A stretch of DNA of 64,000 bases from a virus: the IMG/VR virus record IMGVR_UViG_3300025759_000077, positions 1-64,000 of that record; one strand, given 5' to 3'. Position 1 is the stretch's first letter. The number at the start of each line of letters is the position of its first letter. The notes beneath the pieces were generated by a model. It had not been told where the DNA came from. It was given only the letters and a program-made list of their open reading frames with translations, and ran no database searches. This document shows, one piece after another, positions 27,554 through 35,987 of the stretch. Both the position numbers and the translations under genes were made by a program.

Positions 27554-27568
27554 GACATAATTATAGTA
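27554..27568 (+). promoter_or_regulatory. Variant late motif overlapping a start codon
   Basis: GACATAATTATAGTA, whose last base is the A of the ATG at 27568. It differs by a single base from the element at 24533. No ribosome binding site lies between it and the gene. Confidence 0.4.
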
Positions 27569-28401
27569 TGGCAATATCAATAGGCAACACTTATATAAAT
27601 GGTTTAATAGATGCTGCGGTCGGACCACTTGACAGTATTTTTACTTCACATGCGAGTGATCCCACATTAAAGACAGCACTTCCCGCAGAAACAGAAATAA
27701 GAAATAAGTTGAGTTTTGCCAACATTTATATTTCTTTTCCAACTAAAGGTGGCAACATACCATTTTTAAATTTTTTGCCCTCAAACATTTTAGTTTTTCC
27801 AGCGTACTTGTCTTCTTTTTCTGACAAGTTCCAAGTAGACGCTTCTGGTCAAAAGTATTATGGTAGGACTGATCCAACACCAAATTATAAAGGTGTTACA
27901 AGAAATATTTCTGTTGGACTATCAATTCCATGCTTTAACTCTAAAGATGCAAACGAGAACATGAAAAAGATTAACGCATTTGTTCAGAATCTATATCCAA
28001 CATATAATTCTTTTAAAGGTGATTTGATAATGGGTTCGCCACCTCTTGTGAGAGTAAAATTTGGTAACTTAATAACAAATCAAGCAAAAGGTTATGGTGG
28101 ACTTTTAGGATATATAACCAGTTTTGATTATAGTTTTGATGTTAATGATGGTTTTTATTTTTCAAATGACGGATCAAACTCAACAAATTTGTTTTTTAAA
28201 TCTTATAATTTAACTTTCACTTTTACAGTTCTACACGAAGGTGTCGTTGGAAACATAAACGGAAAAGAGTCTATAAACCGTCCTTTCCCTTATCAGACAA
28301 ATACAAGCAGATTCAATCCTGCACAAATTTTGGGAGGGTCTGGGGCAACCGCACCAATATCTCAAGATATAGCACAGCAATCACAACTGGGGGAGAACTA
28401 A
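27568..28401 (+). CDS. Baseplate tube-cap type protein (gp48/gp54-like)
   Basis: 277 residues, beta-rich, with IYISFPTKGGNIPFLNFLPSN and a C-terminal half (GYITSFDYSFDVNDGFYF..., YNLTFTFTVLHEG) resembling the tube-initiator proteins gp48/gp54 that link hub and tube. It sits between the tape measure and the gp53-like wedge gene. The start lacks a Shine-Dalgarno sequence. The family assignment is moderate. Confidence 0.55.
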   Translation: MAISIGNTYINGLIDAAVGPLDSIFTSHASDPTLKTALPAETEIRNKLSFANIYISFPTKGGNIPFLNFLPSNILVFPAYLSSFSDKFQVDASGQKYYGRTDPTPNYKGVTRNISVGLSIPCFNSKDANENMKKINAFVQNLYPTYNSFKGDLIMGSPPLVRVKFGNLITNQAKGYGGLLGYITSFDYSFDVNDGFYFSNDGSNSTNLFFKSYNLTFTFTVLHEGVVGNINGKESINRPFPYQTNTSRFNPAQILGGSGATAPISQDIAQQSQLGEN

Positions 28402-28402
28402 T

Positions 28403-28753
28403 ATGACATCTAGGTATTCAAAAACTCGACCCCAAGAATTAAATGACTTGCAATATAAACAAGTTTATCCTGAGAAGTTTGAAAATTATCGAAAAAGTTA
28501 TTTGTTAAAAAAAGAAACACTAAACATAAATTATCCTACATTTAATGATGTGCTTGGGTTTGATTATGAGATTCATGTTTGGGGGGTTGGTGATCGCTAT
28601 TACAAACTCGCCTCTAGATATTATGGCGATCCTACATATTGGTGGGTGATCGCGTGGTTTAATAAAAAACCAACAGAAAGTCACATTGAAGTTGGAGATT
28701 TTATAAGAGTGCCCCTTCCTTTAAATCAAGTTTTAGTTACTTTGGGGTATTAA
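28403..28753 (+). CDS. Baseplate wedge protein, gp53-like with LysM fold
   Basis: 116 residues. The segment WGVGDRYYKLASRYYGDPTYWWVIAWFN followed by EVGDFIRVPLP is the LysM-like motif of gp53-type baseplate wedge proteins. It follows the previous gene after one base and precedes a large baseplate gene with no gap. The short N-terminal part (about 45 residues) is specific to this protein. Confidence 0.78.
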   Translation: MTSRYSKTRPQELNDLQYKQVYPEKFENYRKSYLLKKETLNINYPTFNDVLGFDYEIHVWGVGDRYYKLASRYYGDPTYWWVIAWFNKKPTESHIEVGDFIRVPLPLNQVLVTLGY

Positions 28754-31462
28754 ATGTCATACTTCTTTCCTTTAAATACAAAAAGCAAAGTCAAACCTGC
28801 TTCAATTTTAGAGTCTTTTCTTTATCAGATTTTATTGCCAGATATTTCAAACACAAAAAATCGCAGCAAAGCGTTCAAATTTTTAAAGAATGAAGATCGA
28901 TTAGAGGAATTATTTAAAAAAAATAATGGATTAATTCAACTTAGTCCAAGTTTTGGTTGTGATTTTGAATCTAGTGTTAAAAACACATCAAAAGAAGGTA
29001 AAAAAGAGCACTTGGAGTTTATACAAAATTTGTCCCCTGAAAAGTTGGCAGTTATGACACCATTCATAAGAATGTATATTGTTCCAAAAAAGTTTTTAAA
29101 CAATCCTAAAGATTTTAAATCAAACCTTATACCAATTTCTTTTTCTAAAGAATTTGACACTGACTTTTATTTAAAAAGACAACGTGGGTTGGGCAACGCT
29201 TTGGCAACTGCAATCCCAGGGCAGGGTCAAGATACAGTATCAACAAGTCGCGGCGAAACTGCTGCGATCTTAGATCTTTCATTGTCAAGAAACTACAATA
29301 CTGTTGGTGCTCAGGACTTTTACAATGTAAACGTAAAATTTTATTTTTCATCTTTTAATGTTTTTGCCTATAAACCAGCAGTTGAAAAGCAGTTTTTAAC
29401 TGGTTTTGGTTATGGTGGCGATACTGTGGCAGCATTAGGTGCCTCTAATGTAAGGTATAGTAAATTAATTGAACAAAATAATAATGATTTTCAGTTGGTA
29501 TTACACTATGGATACACAGTTGATAGAACTGTATCTGAGTCCATATTTCCTTTTTCAGAGAGATCTATTATTGAAAATTTTGAACAAAGATATGTTGCGA
29601 TAAAACCGTACCAGAATGATATATCTTTTGACGAGTTCGGAGGCGTTACTTTAAATGTGACATACTCACCAGAAATAGATAACATTTTACTAGACACAAT
29701 AAAATTTCCAACAAAAATATTTGAGAACAAAGAAGTTTTTAATATTGTTCAAAAGGATATGTCTCCTTTGGAAATAAATCTTTCAAATCAACTAGAGCAA
29801 GCACAAAAAGAATTAAAAGTTGCAAATAAAAATCAGGTTGCTAGAAAAAAACTAACAAGCAAAGTTAGAAGTTTGAAAACAAAAATCGCTGCATATCCTG
29901 CATTTAGATATGCACAGTTGTTAGGAGACCTCTTAAATAAAGAAAAAAGTGTTTATGATTTATCCGTATCAGGAAATAAATCAGGAAAAGGTATAGACTC
30001 TAAATATACTTTTAATGTAACATTGAAAGATGGTGATAAGAAAACTGAAATTTTAAGAGAAACTTATACCTTGAAAAAAATAAAAAAGCAAGTTGAAAAA
30101 ATTAAACTAGAAAGAAAGGATGAAAAGGATTTATTAATTTTAAAAGATGATAAGTTCTTAGAACTCACAGTTTCAAGAATGTTGCCAAGCATGACAACAA
30201 GTTCTATAAAGTTTGTTTTTTTAAGAGATTTAATTTCAGCAGTTGTAAAAATATCGAATGTTGATAAAAATATGCCTCCCATAATTTTTGATAACTTTCC
30301 AATGATATTACCAGATGGTAAAAGATATTGGTGTAATATGGGCGATATCCCAATTAGATTTAAGAGAATCAAAGGCATACTACAAACCTTTTTAGTGCAA
30401 AGTCCTGGTGGAGATTTGCGCGATTTCTTAAAATATATTTTTTCCGTTGTTGTGCCCAACACAATTGTTGAGGAAGAGCAAAAAAAGTTCTTACCACAGT
30501 TCTCTTTCAACTATGTCAATTTTGATATTTCATCTTGGAAATCAGATAATAAAAATGGTAAAAAAGCAAAAGAACTTTTTCTTGATGGCGATAAGGGAGA
30601 CTTGATTGATTTTGCTAAAGATTATTTAGATAGTTCAGATGCTGGTGCATCTAAGCATTGCATATATGTTGGAGTGAACCCTGACATTACTCAACAAGAT
30701 ACGTCTCTTTCTCTTGGTACCGAATTGCCAATAGACTCTGACCTTTTTAAAAATGATGACAAATTATTAAAAGCGGGCGTGGTAAAGACAATCATAGGCA
30801 ACCCTAGAGGCGTTGTTCAACAAATAAACTTTTCTGGAGAAAGTTCAGAAATGTTTACCAACTTCCTTTATGCGTATAGAGGTTCAGACAAGTCCTCTTT
30901 CAACGCAAGTTCAATTTCTAACTACAACTGCACTGTGCAAATGTATGGAAATTTTGCTCTGGACTTTCCAGGTCGCTTTTATATTCCCGCTGCTTCTATC
31001 GGATATAGTCCAGATTATAAAGATGGAGAAAGGGATAGGTTGTTAGGAAATGATTTTGAAATTGGTGGAATTTATACCATACAAACAAAAACAGATACTT
31101 TAAGTTTGACAAATATGACTTATTCTTCTACAGTTAGTGGGTTTCAACATCTCAGAGAATCAGAGAGATCAAAAAGAGAAATAAAAGAAAAAGTAGATTC
31201 AAACGAAAAGCAAAAAATAATACCAACAAATAGTCCAAAAATCACAATAAGCGATTATCTTTATGAGCAGAGTGGGGAATATGAACAGATATATGTCAAG
31301 AAGTCAAGAGCACCAGTTCCATCTGCAACCCCAAGAGTAAAATCTGCTGCTGATGTGGGTGTAACACTACCTGGGTCAACTCCAGCACCAACCCCTGCAC
31401 CACCACCGGGTGGATTGTTTGGTCGTCAAGCAGGTGGATTTAAACAGTTTCCAGAGGGATAG
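28754..31462 (+). CDS. Large baseplate-region protein, function unknown
   Basis: 902 residues without a clear family. It has mixed alpha/beta segments, a Lys-rich coiled-coil stretch (about 340-385 and 430-460) and a Pro/Ala/Thr-rich C-terminal tail (about 870-890, SAAD...PTPAPPPGG). A YGNFALDFPGRFYIPAASIG segment (about 735-755) looks like a beta structure of hub proteins, so a gp27/hub-type role is possible. Location in the tail operon makes it a virion or assembly protein. Confidence 0.5.
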   Translation: MSYFFPLNTKSKVKPASILESFLYQILLPDISNTKNRSKAFKFLKNEDRLEELFKKNNGLIQLSPSFGCDFESSVKNTSKEGKKEHLEFIQNLSPEKLAVMTPFIRMYIVPKKFLNNPKDFKSNLIPISFSKEFDTDFYLKRQRGLGNALATAIPGQGQDTVSTSRGETAAILDLSLSRNYNTVGAQDFYNVNVKFYFSSFNVFAYKPAVEKQFLTGFGYGGDTVAALGASNVRYSKLIEQNNNDFQLVLHYGYTVDRTVSESIFPFSERSIIENFEQRYVAIKPYQNDISFDEFGGVTLNVTYSPEIDNILLDTIKFPTKIFENKEVFNIVQKDMSPLEINLSNQLEQAQKELKVANKNQVARKKLTSKVRSLKTKIAAYPAFRYAQLLGDLLNKEKSVYDLSVSGNKSGKGIDSKYTFNVTLKDGDKKTEILRETYTLKKIKKQVEKIKLERKDEKDLLILKDDKFLELTVSRMLPSMTTSSIKFVFLRDLISAVVKISNVDKNMPPIIFDNFPMILPDGKRYWCNMGDIPIRFKRIKGILQTFLVQSPGGDLRDFLKYIFSVVVPNTIVEEEQKKFLPQFSFNYVNFDISSWKSDNKNGKKAKELFLDGDKGDLIDFAKDYLDSSDAGASKHCIYVGVNPDITQQDTSLSLGTELPIDSDLFKNDDKLLKAGVVKTIIGNPRGVVQQINFSGESSEMFTNFLYAYRGSDKSSFNASSISNYNCTVQMYGNFALDFPGRFYIPAASIGYSPDYKDGERDRLLGNDFEIGGIYTIQTKTDTLSLTNMTYSSTVSGFQHLRESERSKREIKEKVDSNEKQKIIPTNSPKITISDYLYEQSGEYEQIYVKKSRAPVPSATPRVKSAADVGVTLPGSTPAPTPAPPPGGLFGRQAGGFKQFPEG

Positions 31463-31468
31463 AATGCG

Positions 31469-33142
31469 ATGAAAATTAATGTTCAAAAAATAATATCCTA
31501 CACAGAACCTTCAGAAGTTAATGAAGAGAATACTAAATTAGATATTGAATCTGTAGAACCTGGGTCTGAGACTGCACCATTGTATGAATATAAAAGTGAA
31601 TACAAGAAGCAAGTCAATGAACAAAATTATCCTGTTGGGGTTACCAAAAAGTTTAACCAAAAGAAACTTAATTTAAATTTCAACTTTTTTAAAACAAAAG
31701 AAGCAGCAATTAAATATCTGGATGGACTTGATGAATATGCTGGATATAAAATTATTTATGTCAAAGGTCCTATGCCAATTGACGCCAGCAACCCTGATAG
31801 CACTAAAGTTTGGAAATTTAAAATTGAATATCCAATTAACCCACCATTAAATCTATACAATGGGATAGACCTTCTTTATAAAGATCTTTTTTATGGAAAA
31901 TTAAATAACAAAAACAATGTTATAAAATTTAAAAATGATGAAAAATTATTAAAGCAGTTTAATGGGACATCTTTCAAGGCAATAAACTTTGTTCATGACG
32001 CTGCCGTAGAACTTTTAAAGCAGTATAACCAACAAAGAAAAACTCATCCAAAAAGTATATTAAACAATATACAAATAACTAAAGCATATACAAAAAGTAT
32101 AGATTATAAGAATTATTTAAAAATATTAAATCAACAGTTTTTCAATGAAGTTTTAAATCCAATTAAAAATACAAAAAAGATTTCAAATTTTGATAATTTT
32201 TTACTTTTATTTCACCAATGGATGAAAACAAAGGGAGGACCTGTAACAGAGTCTTCCTTTTATAAAAGTTTTTATAACAACATTTATGCTACTGGATTAG
32301 CATTTGATGTTTATGAAATTACTAGCGAAGAGGAAAAAGAACAGATATTAAATGATCCAAGATATTCAACTTTATATTATCTTGCAAAAATGAATGGGTT
32401 TAGAATTGATCCAAACTATCCAACGAGACTCGTAGCAGATATAAAATCAGAAAAGATGTTGGACTTATATGCAAAAAAATATTTTGAAGAACAAGATATA
32501 GAAAAAATACCACCTTTAATATATAAAAATTATTTTGACTTGGTTGAATTCTCTTTTTCCTCTAAAGATTCAATTTCTTTATTCTTATTAAATTTAATAA
32601 ACTTTTACAATAACTTTGTTGACAAATATTTGTACTCGATAGATTTTACAGCATCTGCTGATATAAGTCAAAACTATAAAAAGAAGTTTGCAACCAATAA
32701 AGTATTAAGAAGAAAATTTGATGCCAACGATTTGGTGGTTGAAAGGGTTGATGGTAATTTTACTTTAAATAAAAAATATTTGAAGACTTATGTTGATTTT
32801 AGATTATATGAAGAATCAATAAATTTACCACAAAAACAATATGAACATTTAATTGATAAAATGATGACTTTGATAAGTGTGTTTGATTCAAAAAGTTTTA
32901 TAAGCACAACTAATTTTTCTGAGAAACTTTTAACTTCAGTGCAGGCAATAAATTATTTAGAGAATTTTATTAATAGTAAAAAGAATCCAGACTCTGACAA
33001 GGTTGATTTTGCTTATGTTTTTGGTTTAGCGAAAGAAAAACTCTTGACATCTGGTGAGGACTTTAGTAATCTTGTACAGCAAGACGAAGAAGGGAACATA
33101 TTCTCTGTTTCGCCGGTTGATATTAGCACAGACTTTTCTTAA
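31469..33142 (+). CDS. Tail-region protein, function unknown
   Basis: 557 residues, rich in Lys, Asn, Tyr and Phe, with helical repeats in the second half. The start at 31469 has AGAGGG upstream; an ATG at 31463 is out of frame. No motif is recognised. It is the last gene of the tail cluster, and codon use (very A/T-ending) matches the preceding baseplate gene, so it is probably a virion-associated protein. Confidence 0.45.
   Translation: MKINVQKIISYTEPSEVNEENTKLDIESVEPGSETAPLYEYKSEYKKQVNEQNYPVGVTKKFNQKKLNLNFNFFKTKEAAIKYLDGLDEYAGYKIIYVKGPMPIDASNPDSTKVWKFKIEYPINPPLNLYNGIDLLYKDLFYGKLNNKNNVIKFKNDEKLLKQFNGTSFKAINFVHDAAVELLKQYNQQRKTHPKSILNNIQITKAYTKSIDYKNYLKILNQQFFNEVLNPIKNTKKISNFDNFLLLFHQWMKTKGGPVTESSFYKSFYNNIYATGLAFDVYEITSEEEKEQILNDPRYSTLYYLAKMNGFRIDPNYPTRLVADIKSEKMLDLYAKKYFEEQDIEKIPPLIYKNYFDLVEFSFSSKDSISLFLLNLINFYNNFVDKYLYSIDFTASADISQNYKKKFATNKVLRRKFDANDLVVERVDGNFTLNKKYLKTYVDFRLYEESINLPQKQYEHLIDKMMTLISVFDSKSFISTTNFSEKLLTSVQAINYLENFINSKKNPDSDKVDFAYVFGLAKEKLLTSGEDFSNLVQQDEEGNIFSVSPVDISTDFS
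33044..33072 (+). promoter_or_regulatory. Weak sigma70-like promoter before polymerase gene
   Basis: TTGACA (33044-33049) with a 17-base spacer to TAATCT (33067-33072). The -35 is perfect but the -10 is poor. It lies at the end of the tail gene 31469, about 80 bases before the replication block. Confidence 0.3.
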
Positions 33143-33149
33143 GGACTAA

Positions 33150-34337
33150 ATGTTTTTCTCAAAAATTGATTCAAAAAATAACTGCAAGAGCATCTATGCA
33201 GATGATAAAGTATTCTCAGATTATGACGAGGATATGAAGTATACTTGGACTTATCAAGAAGATCTACCACAGGACGTTAAGTTTGTAAAACTGTTCTGCG
33301 GTGGTAAAGATTACTTGGAACTGCTCCCAAAGCGTGATGCAGATGAATACAAATCACTTGAGAACAAGATTAAGAACACTCTCAAGTCATACAGTGTGTG
33401 TGGGTATGACCCTCGTGGATATTGTTTGGATGAGTTGGTGGGCAAGACCTTCATTGAAGATTTTTTCAATCTCAAGAATAAAGCGATGGAACTTGCAGTA
33501 AAGAACTTCCCAGAACCAAAGAATTATGCTCAGTTGGAAAAGATTGAGCGTTTAGTTCATTCTATTTCAAAACGTCAGTTGAACTTAGACCTTACCAACG
33601 TTTATACGGCAGCGAACGACAACCGTATCAAGAAGATCATCAAGAGGTACTCAAGTAGTCCCGCCTTTATCCACTACAACACCTTCGGGACCGTTACGGG
33701 GCGGTTATCTACTACCCCCTCTTCATTTCCCATCCTTACCTTAAACAAAGAATATCGCACTATGATTACACCAAATAATGGTGTTTTTGTCGAGTTCGAT
33801 TATAATGCCTTTGAATTACGTGTTCTAACCGCCCTGCTTGGGCGTGAGCAACCGAAAGGGGATATCCACGACTGGAACATCAAGAATATCTTTAAGGACG
33901 GTACAAGTCGTTCTGAGGCGAAACAGAGGATTTTTGCTTGGTTATATAATCCCAACTCCAACGACAAACTTTTATCTGAGAAGTACGACCGGGAGGGTCT
34001 GTTGAAAAAATATTTTTCTGATGGTAAGATTGTGACCGACTTTGACCGTGAGATTGAGGCAGATGATTATCATGCACTTAACTATCTAATCCAAAGTACG
34101 GCATCTGACTTGTTTTTGGAGCAGGTATATAAGGTATTCAAAATTTTAGAAGACAATAACGCTAAATCTTATGTATCGATGCTTATTCATGATAGTATGA
34201 TCTTAGATTTTGATAGAATGGATTACAAATTGCTGAATCAAATCAAGGATGCTTTCAAGCAGACAAGATATGGTGACTTCAAACTAAATATTCAGGTCGG
34301 AAGGACATTAGGAGATCTAAGCGCAGAATGGAAGTAA
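33150..34337 (+). CDS. polA: Family A DNA polymerase, polymerase domain only
   Basis: 395 residues. TFGTVTGRLSTTPSSFP, FVEFDYNAFELRVLTALLG (motif A aspartate), SRSEAKQRIFAWLYN (motif B), LNYLIQSTASDLF and LIHDSMILD (motif C) are all in Pol I order. No 3'-5' exonuclease domain is present and the protein is well under the usual 600-900. Motif C reads HDS where most Pol I enzymes have HDE. It is the first gene of the replication block and overlaps the tubulin-like gene by 10 bases. It may be a specialised repair, priming or lagging-strand polymerase beside the DnaE-type enzyme. Confidence 0.88.
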   Translation: MFFSKIDSKNNCKSIYADDKVFSDYDEDMKYTWTYQEDLPQDVKFVKLFCGGKDYLELLPKRDADEYKSLENKIKNTLKSYSVCGYDPRGYCLDELVGKTFIEDFFNLKNKAMELAVKNFPEPKNYAQLEKIERLVHSISKRQLNLDLTNVYTAANDNRIKKIIKRYSSSPAFIHYNTFGTVTGRLSTTPSSFPILTLNKEYRTMITPNNGVFVEFDYNAFELRVLTALLGREQPKGDIHDWNIKNIFKDGTSRSEAKQRIFAWLYNPNSNDKLLSEKYDREGLLKKYFSDGKIVTDFDREIEADDYHALNYLIQSTASDLFLEQVYKVFKILEDNNAKSYVSMLIHDSMILDFDRMDYKLLNQIKDAFKQTRYGDFKLNIQVGRTLGDLSAEWK

Positions 34338-35173
34338 TTGGTATTGGCAATGCAGGTCGTGAGATTTGTAAAATATTTGAGCAAAAAGGGTATAAAACAT
34401 ACTCTATTGATAATCACAGCGATGCTTTTGTAAAGTTTCCTAAAGTAAAGACGATTGAGGAGGCAGAAAAGGTTGAAATTGACCTTTCAGAGTTAAAAAA
34501 TAATATAAAATCGGACCATATTCTGTGTGTAATGGCAGGATCTGGTCTTATAACAGGTGCTTGCCTTAGAATTTTAGAGAATTTCAGAGATAAGAAGATT
34601 GATTTTCTTTATATTCAACCTGACACATCATTTATGAACAATAATGGCAAGACAAGAGAGCGAGTTGTAAGGAATATTCTACAAGAGTTTGCCCGTTCAG
34701 GGTTATTCAACAAAATGTGGATGGTTTCCAACAAAAGTATTGCTAACCTCTCGTCAGATATATCGATTGGCAACTATTTTGAGAAGGTCAACGAGAAAGT
34801 AGTTGACATGTGGCACCTGATGGAGTATTATAGTCAGGCAACTGCGTTGATGGGGAACTTGGAAGAACCACAAGAGCAGAATAGGATAGCAACTTTTGGT
34901 CTGTATAGTTTGAACGACGAAACAGAGCAGAAGTTCTATGAACTGGAAGGAGTGAGAGAAAAACACTTTTACTTTACTTTTAGTGAAGAAACATTGAAAG
35001 AAACAGGCAATGTTTTAGAATTAGTATCTCGTAAATTGGAAAAAGCGCAAGAAAATGAATTTCAGGAAGTATCTTACGGATTTTTCCCATCGGGATATAC
35101 TGTTGACAAAGTGTACATAATGTACTATACTAATCATATACAAAGCGAGGCAGGAAAATCACCTGTCTTATAA
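34328..35173 (+). CDS. Divergent FtsZ/tubulin-superfamily protein
   Basis: 281 residues. The N-terminus VIGIGNAGREICKIFEQK plus TYSIDNHSDAF aligns with FtsZ loops T1/T2 (VIGVGGGG..., NTDAQAL). HILCVMAGSGLITGACLRIL (64-83) followed by FLYIQPDTSF aligns with FtsZ GGGTGTGAAPVVA and VVTKPF, and NGKTRERVVRNILQEF, the SNK motif near 134 and EKVNEKVVDMWHLM follow the FtsZ order. The C-terminal half ends in strands matching FtsZ_C. The GTP motif is MAGSG, not GGGTGSG, and the T7 NxDxxD is not evident, so polymerisation or GTP hydrolysis may differ. It lies between PolA and gp32 genes. Confidence 0.6.
   Translation: MEVIGIGNAGREICKIFEQKGYKTYSIDNHSDAFVKFPKVKTIEEAEKVEIDLSELKNNIKSDHILCVMAGSGLITGACLRILENFRDKKIDFLYIQPDTSFMNNNGKTRERVVRNILQEFARSGLFNKMWMVSNKSIANLSSDISIGNYFEKVNEKVVDMWHLMEYYSQATALMGNLEEPQEQNRIATFGLYSLNDETEQKFYELEGVREKHFYFTFSEETLKETGNVLELVSRKLEKAQENEFQEVSYGFFPSGYTVDKVYIMYYTNHIQSEAGKSPVL
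35103..35131 (+). promoter_or_regulatory. Early promoter of ssDNA-binding protein gene with palindromic spacer
   Basis: TTGACA (35103-35108), 17-base spacer, TATACT (35126-35131). A perfect palindrome GTACATAATGTAC fills 35113-35125 of the spacer and touches the -10, an operator candidate. Confidence 0.65.
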
Positions 35174-35188
35174 AAAGGAGAAAATAAT

Positions 35189-35929
35189 ATGGCTATTGAT
35201 TTGAGTAAAATGCGTGCGAAACTTGCTGCTTCAGAGGGCAAGGGCGGTGGTTCTAGTAAGAACCTTTTCTGGAAACCAACTGATGGCGAGAGTGTCATTC
35301 GTATTGTTCCAGATGCAGACGGAGACCCCTTCAAGGAGTATTGGTTCCATTATAATGTTGCTAATGCCCCAGGTTTCCTATCACCTAAGAAGAATTTTGG
35401 TGAGGAGGATGTGCTAGATAAGTATGTTCGCAAGTTGTTCAACGATGGTACAGAGGAGAGTCGCGAGGAAGCGAAGAAGTTGATGGCAAAGCAGCGTTTC
35501 TTTTCCCCTGTAATTGTTCGTGGCGAAGAGGAGAAGGGTGTTCGTCTTTGGGGTTACTCCAAGACTGTTTACCAGAAGTTGCTACAGTTGGTTCTAAACC
35601 CAGAGTACGGTGATATCACTGATCCAGAGGAGGGTACTGACCTAACTATTAATTACGGTAAGAAGGCAGGACAGATGTTCCCAAGCACTGACATCTTCCC
35701 AGCACGTCGCACCTCACCTCTACACAGTGATCGCAACATCGCTAAGGATCTTGTTGATACTGACATCGATTATGATAATGTCTTTAGCAAGAAGACCCCA
35801 GATGAGGTTCAGCAGTTGTTGGAGCAGCACCTATCAGGTGATACCGATGACAGCACTGGTACTGTTCAGTATGCACAGACCACCGATGATGCAGCAGACC
35901 AAGCATTTAAGTCCTTGCTTTCTGCGTAA
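35189..35929 (+). CDS. Single-stranded DNA-binding protein (gp32-like)
   Basis: 246 residues (T4 gp32 has 301). An N-terminal basic segment is followed by the OB core with NLFWKPTDGESVIRIVPD, then an acidic Asp/Thr-rich C-terminal tail (TDDSTGTVQYAQTTDDAADQ) used by gp32 to bind replication partners. The protein contains no cysteine at all, so the zinc site of T4 gp32 is absent. It has AAAGGAG upstream, its own promoter, a terminator after it and more C/G-ending codons, fitting high expression. Neighbours are RecA, FEN and helicase. Confidence 0.85.
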   Translation: MAIDLSKMRAKLAASEGKGGGSSKNLFWKPTDGESVIRIVPDADGDPFKEYWFHYNVANAPGFLSPKKNFGEEDVLDKYVRKLFNDGTEESREEAKKLMAKQRFFSPVIVRGEEEKGVRLWGYSKTVYQKLLQLVLNPEYGDITDPEEGTDLTINYGKKAGQMFPSTDIFPARRTSPLHSDRNIAKDLVDTDIDYDNVFSKKTPDEVQQLLEQHLSGDTDDSTGTVQYAQTTDDAADQAFKSLLSA

Positions 35930-35943
35930 GATAGTGCTATAAT
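35915..35943 (+). promoter_or_regulatory. Promoter for RecA gene
   Basis: TTGCTT (35915-35920), 17-base spacer, TATAAT (35938-35943). The -35 lies in the last codons of the gp32-like gene. Transcription would begin inside the hairpin that follows. Confidence 0.5.
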
Positions 35944-35944
35944 G

Positions 35945-35975
35945 GGCGAGGGGGCAAGTCCCCCTCGCCTTATTC
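35945..35975 (+). terminator. Strong hairpin between gp32-like and RecA genes
   Basis: A 10-bp GC stem (35945-35954 with 35960-35969), loop CAAGT, followed by TTATTCT. It likely terminates gp32-like transcripts. The T-run is short, so partial read-through is possible. Confidence 0.7.
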
Positions 35976-35987
35976 TATGGAGACAAA

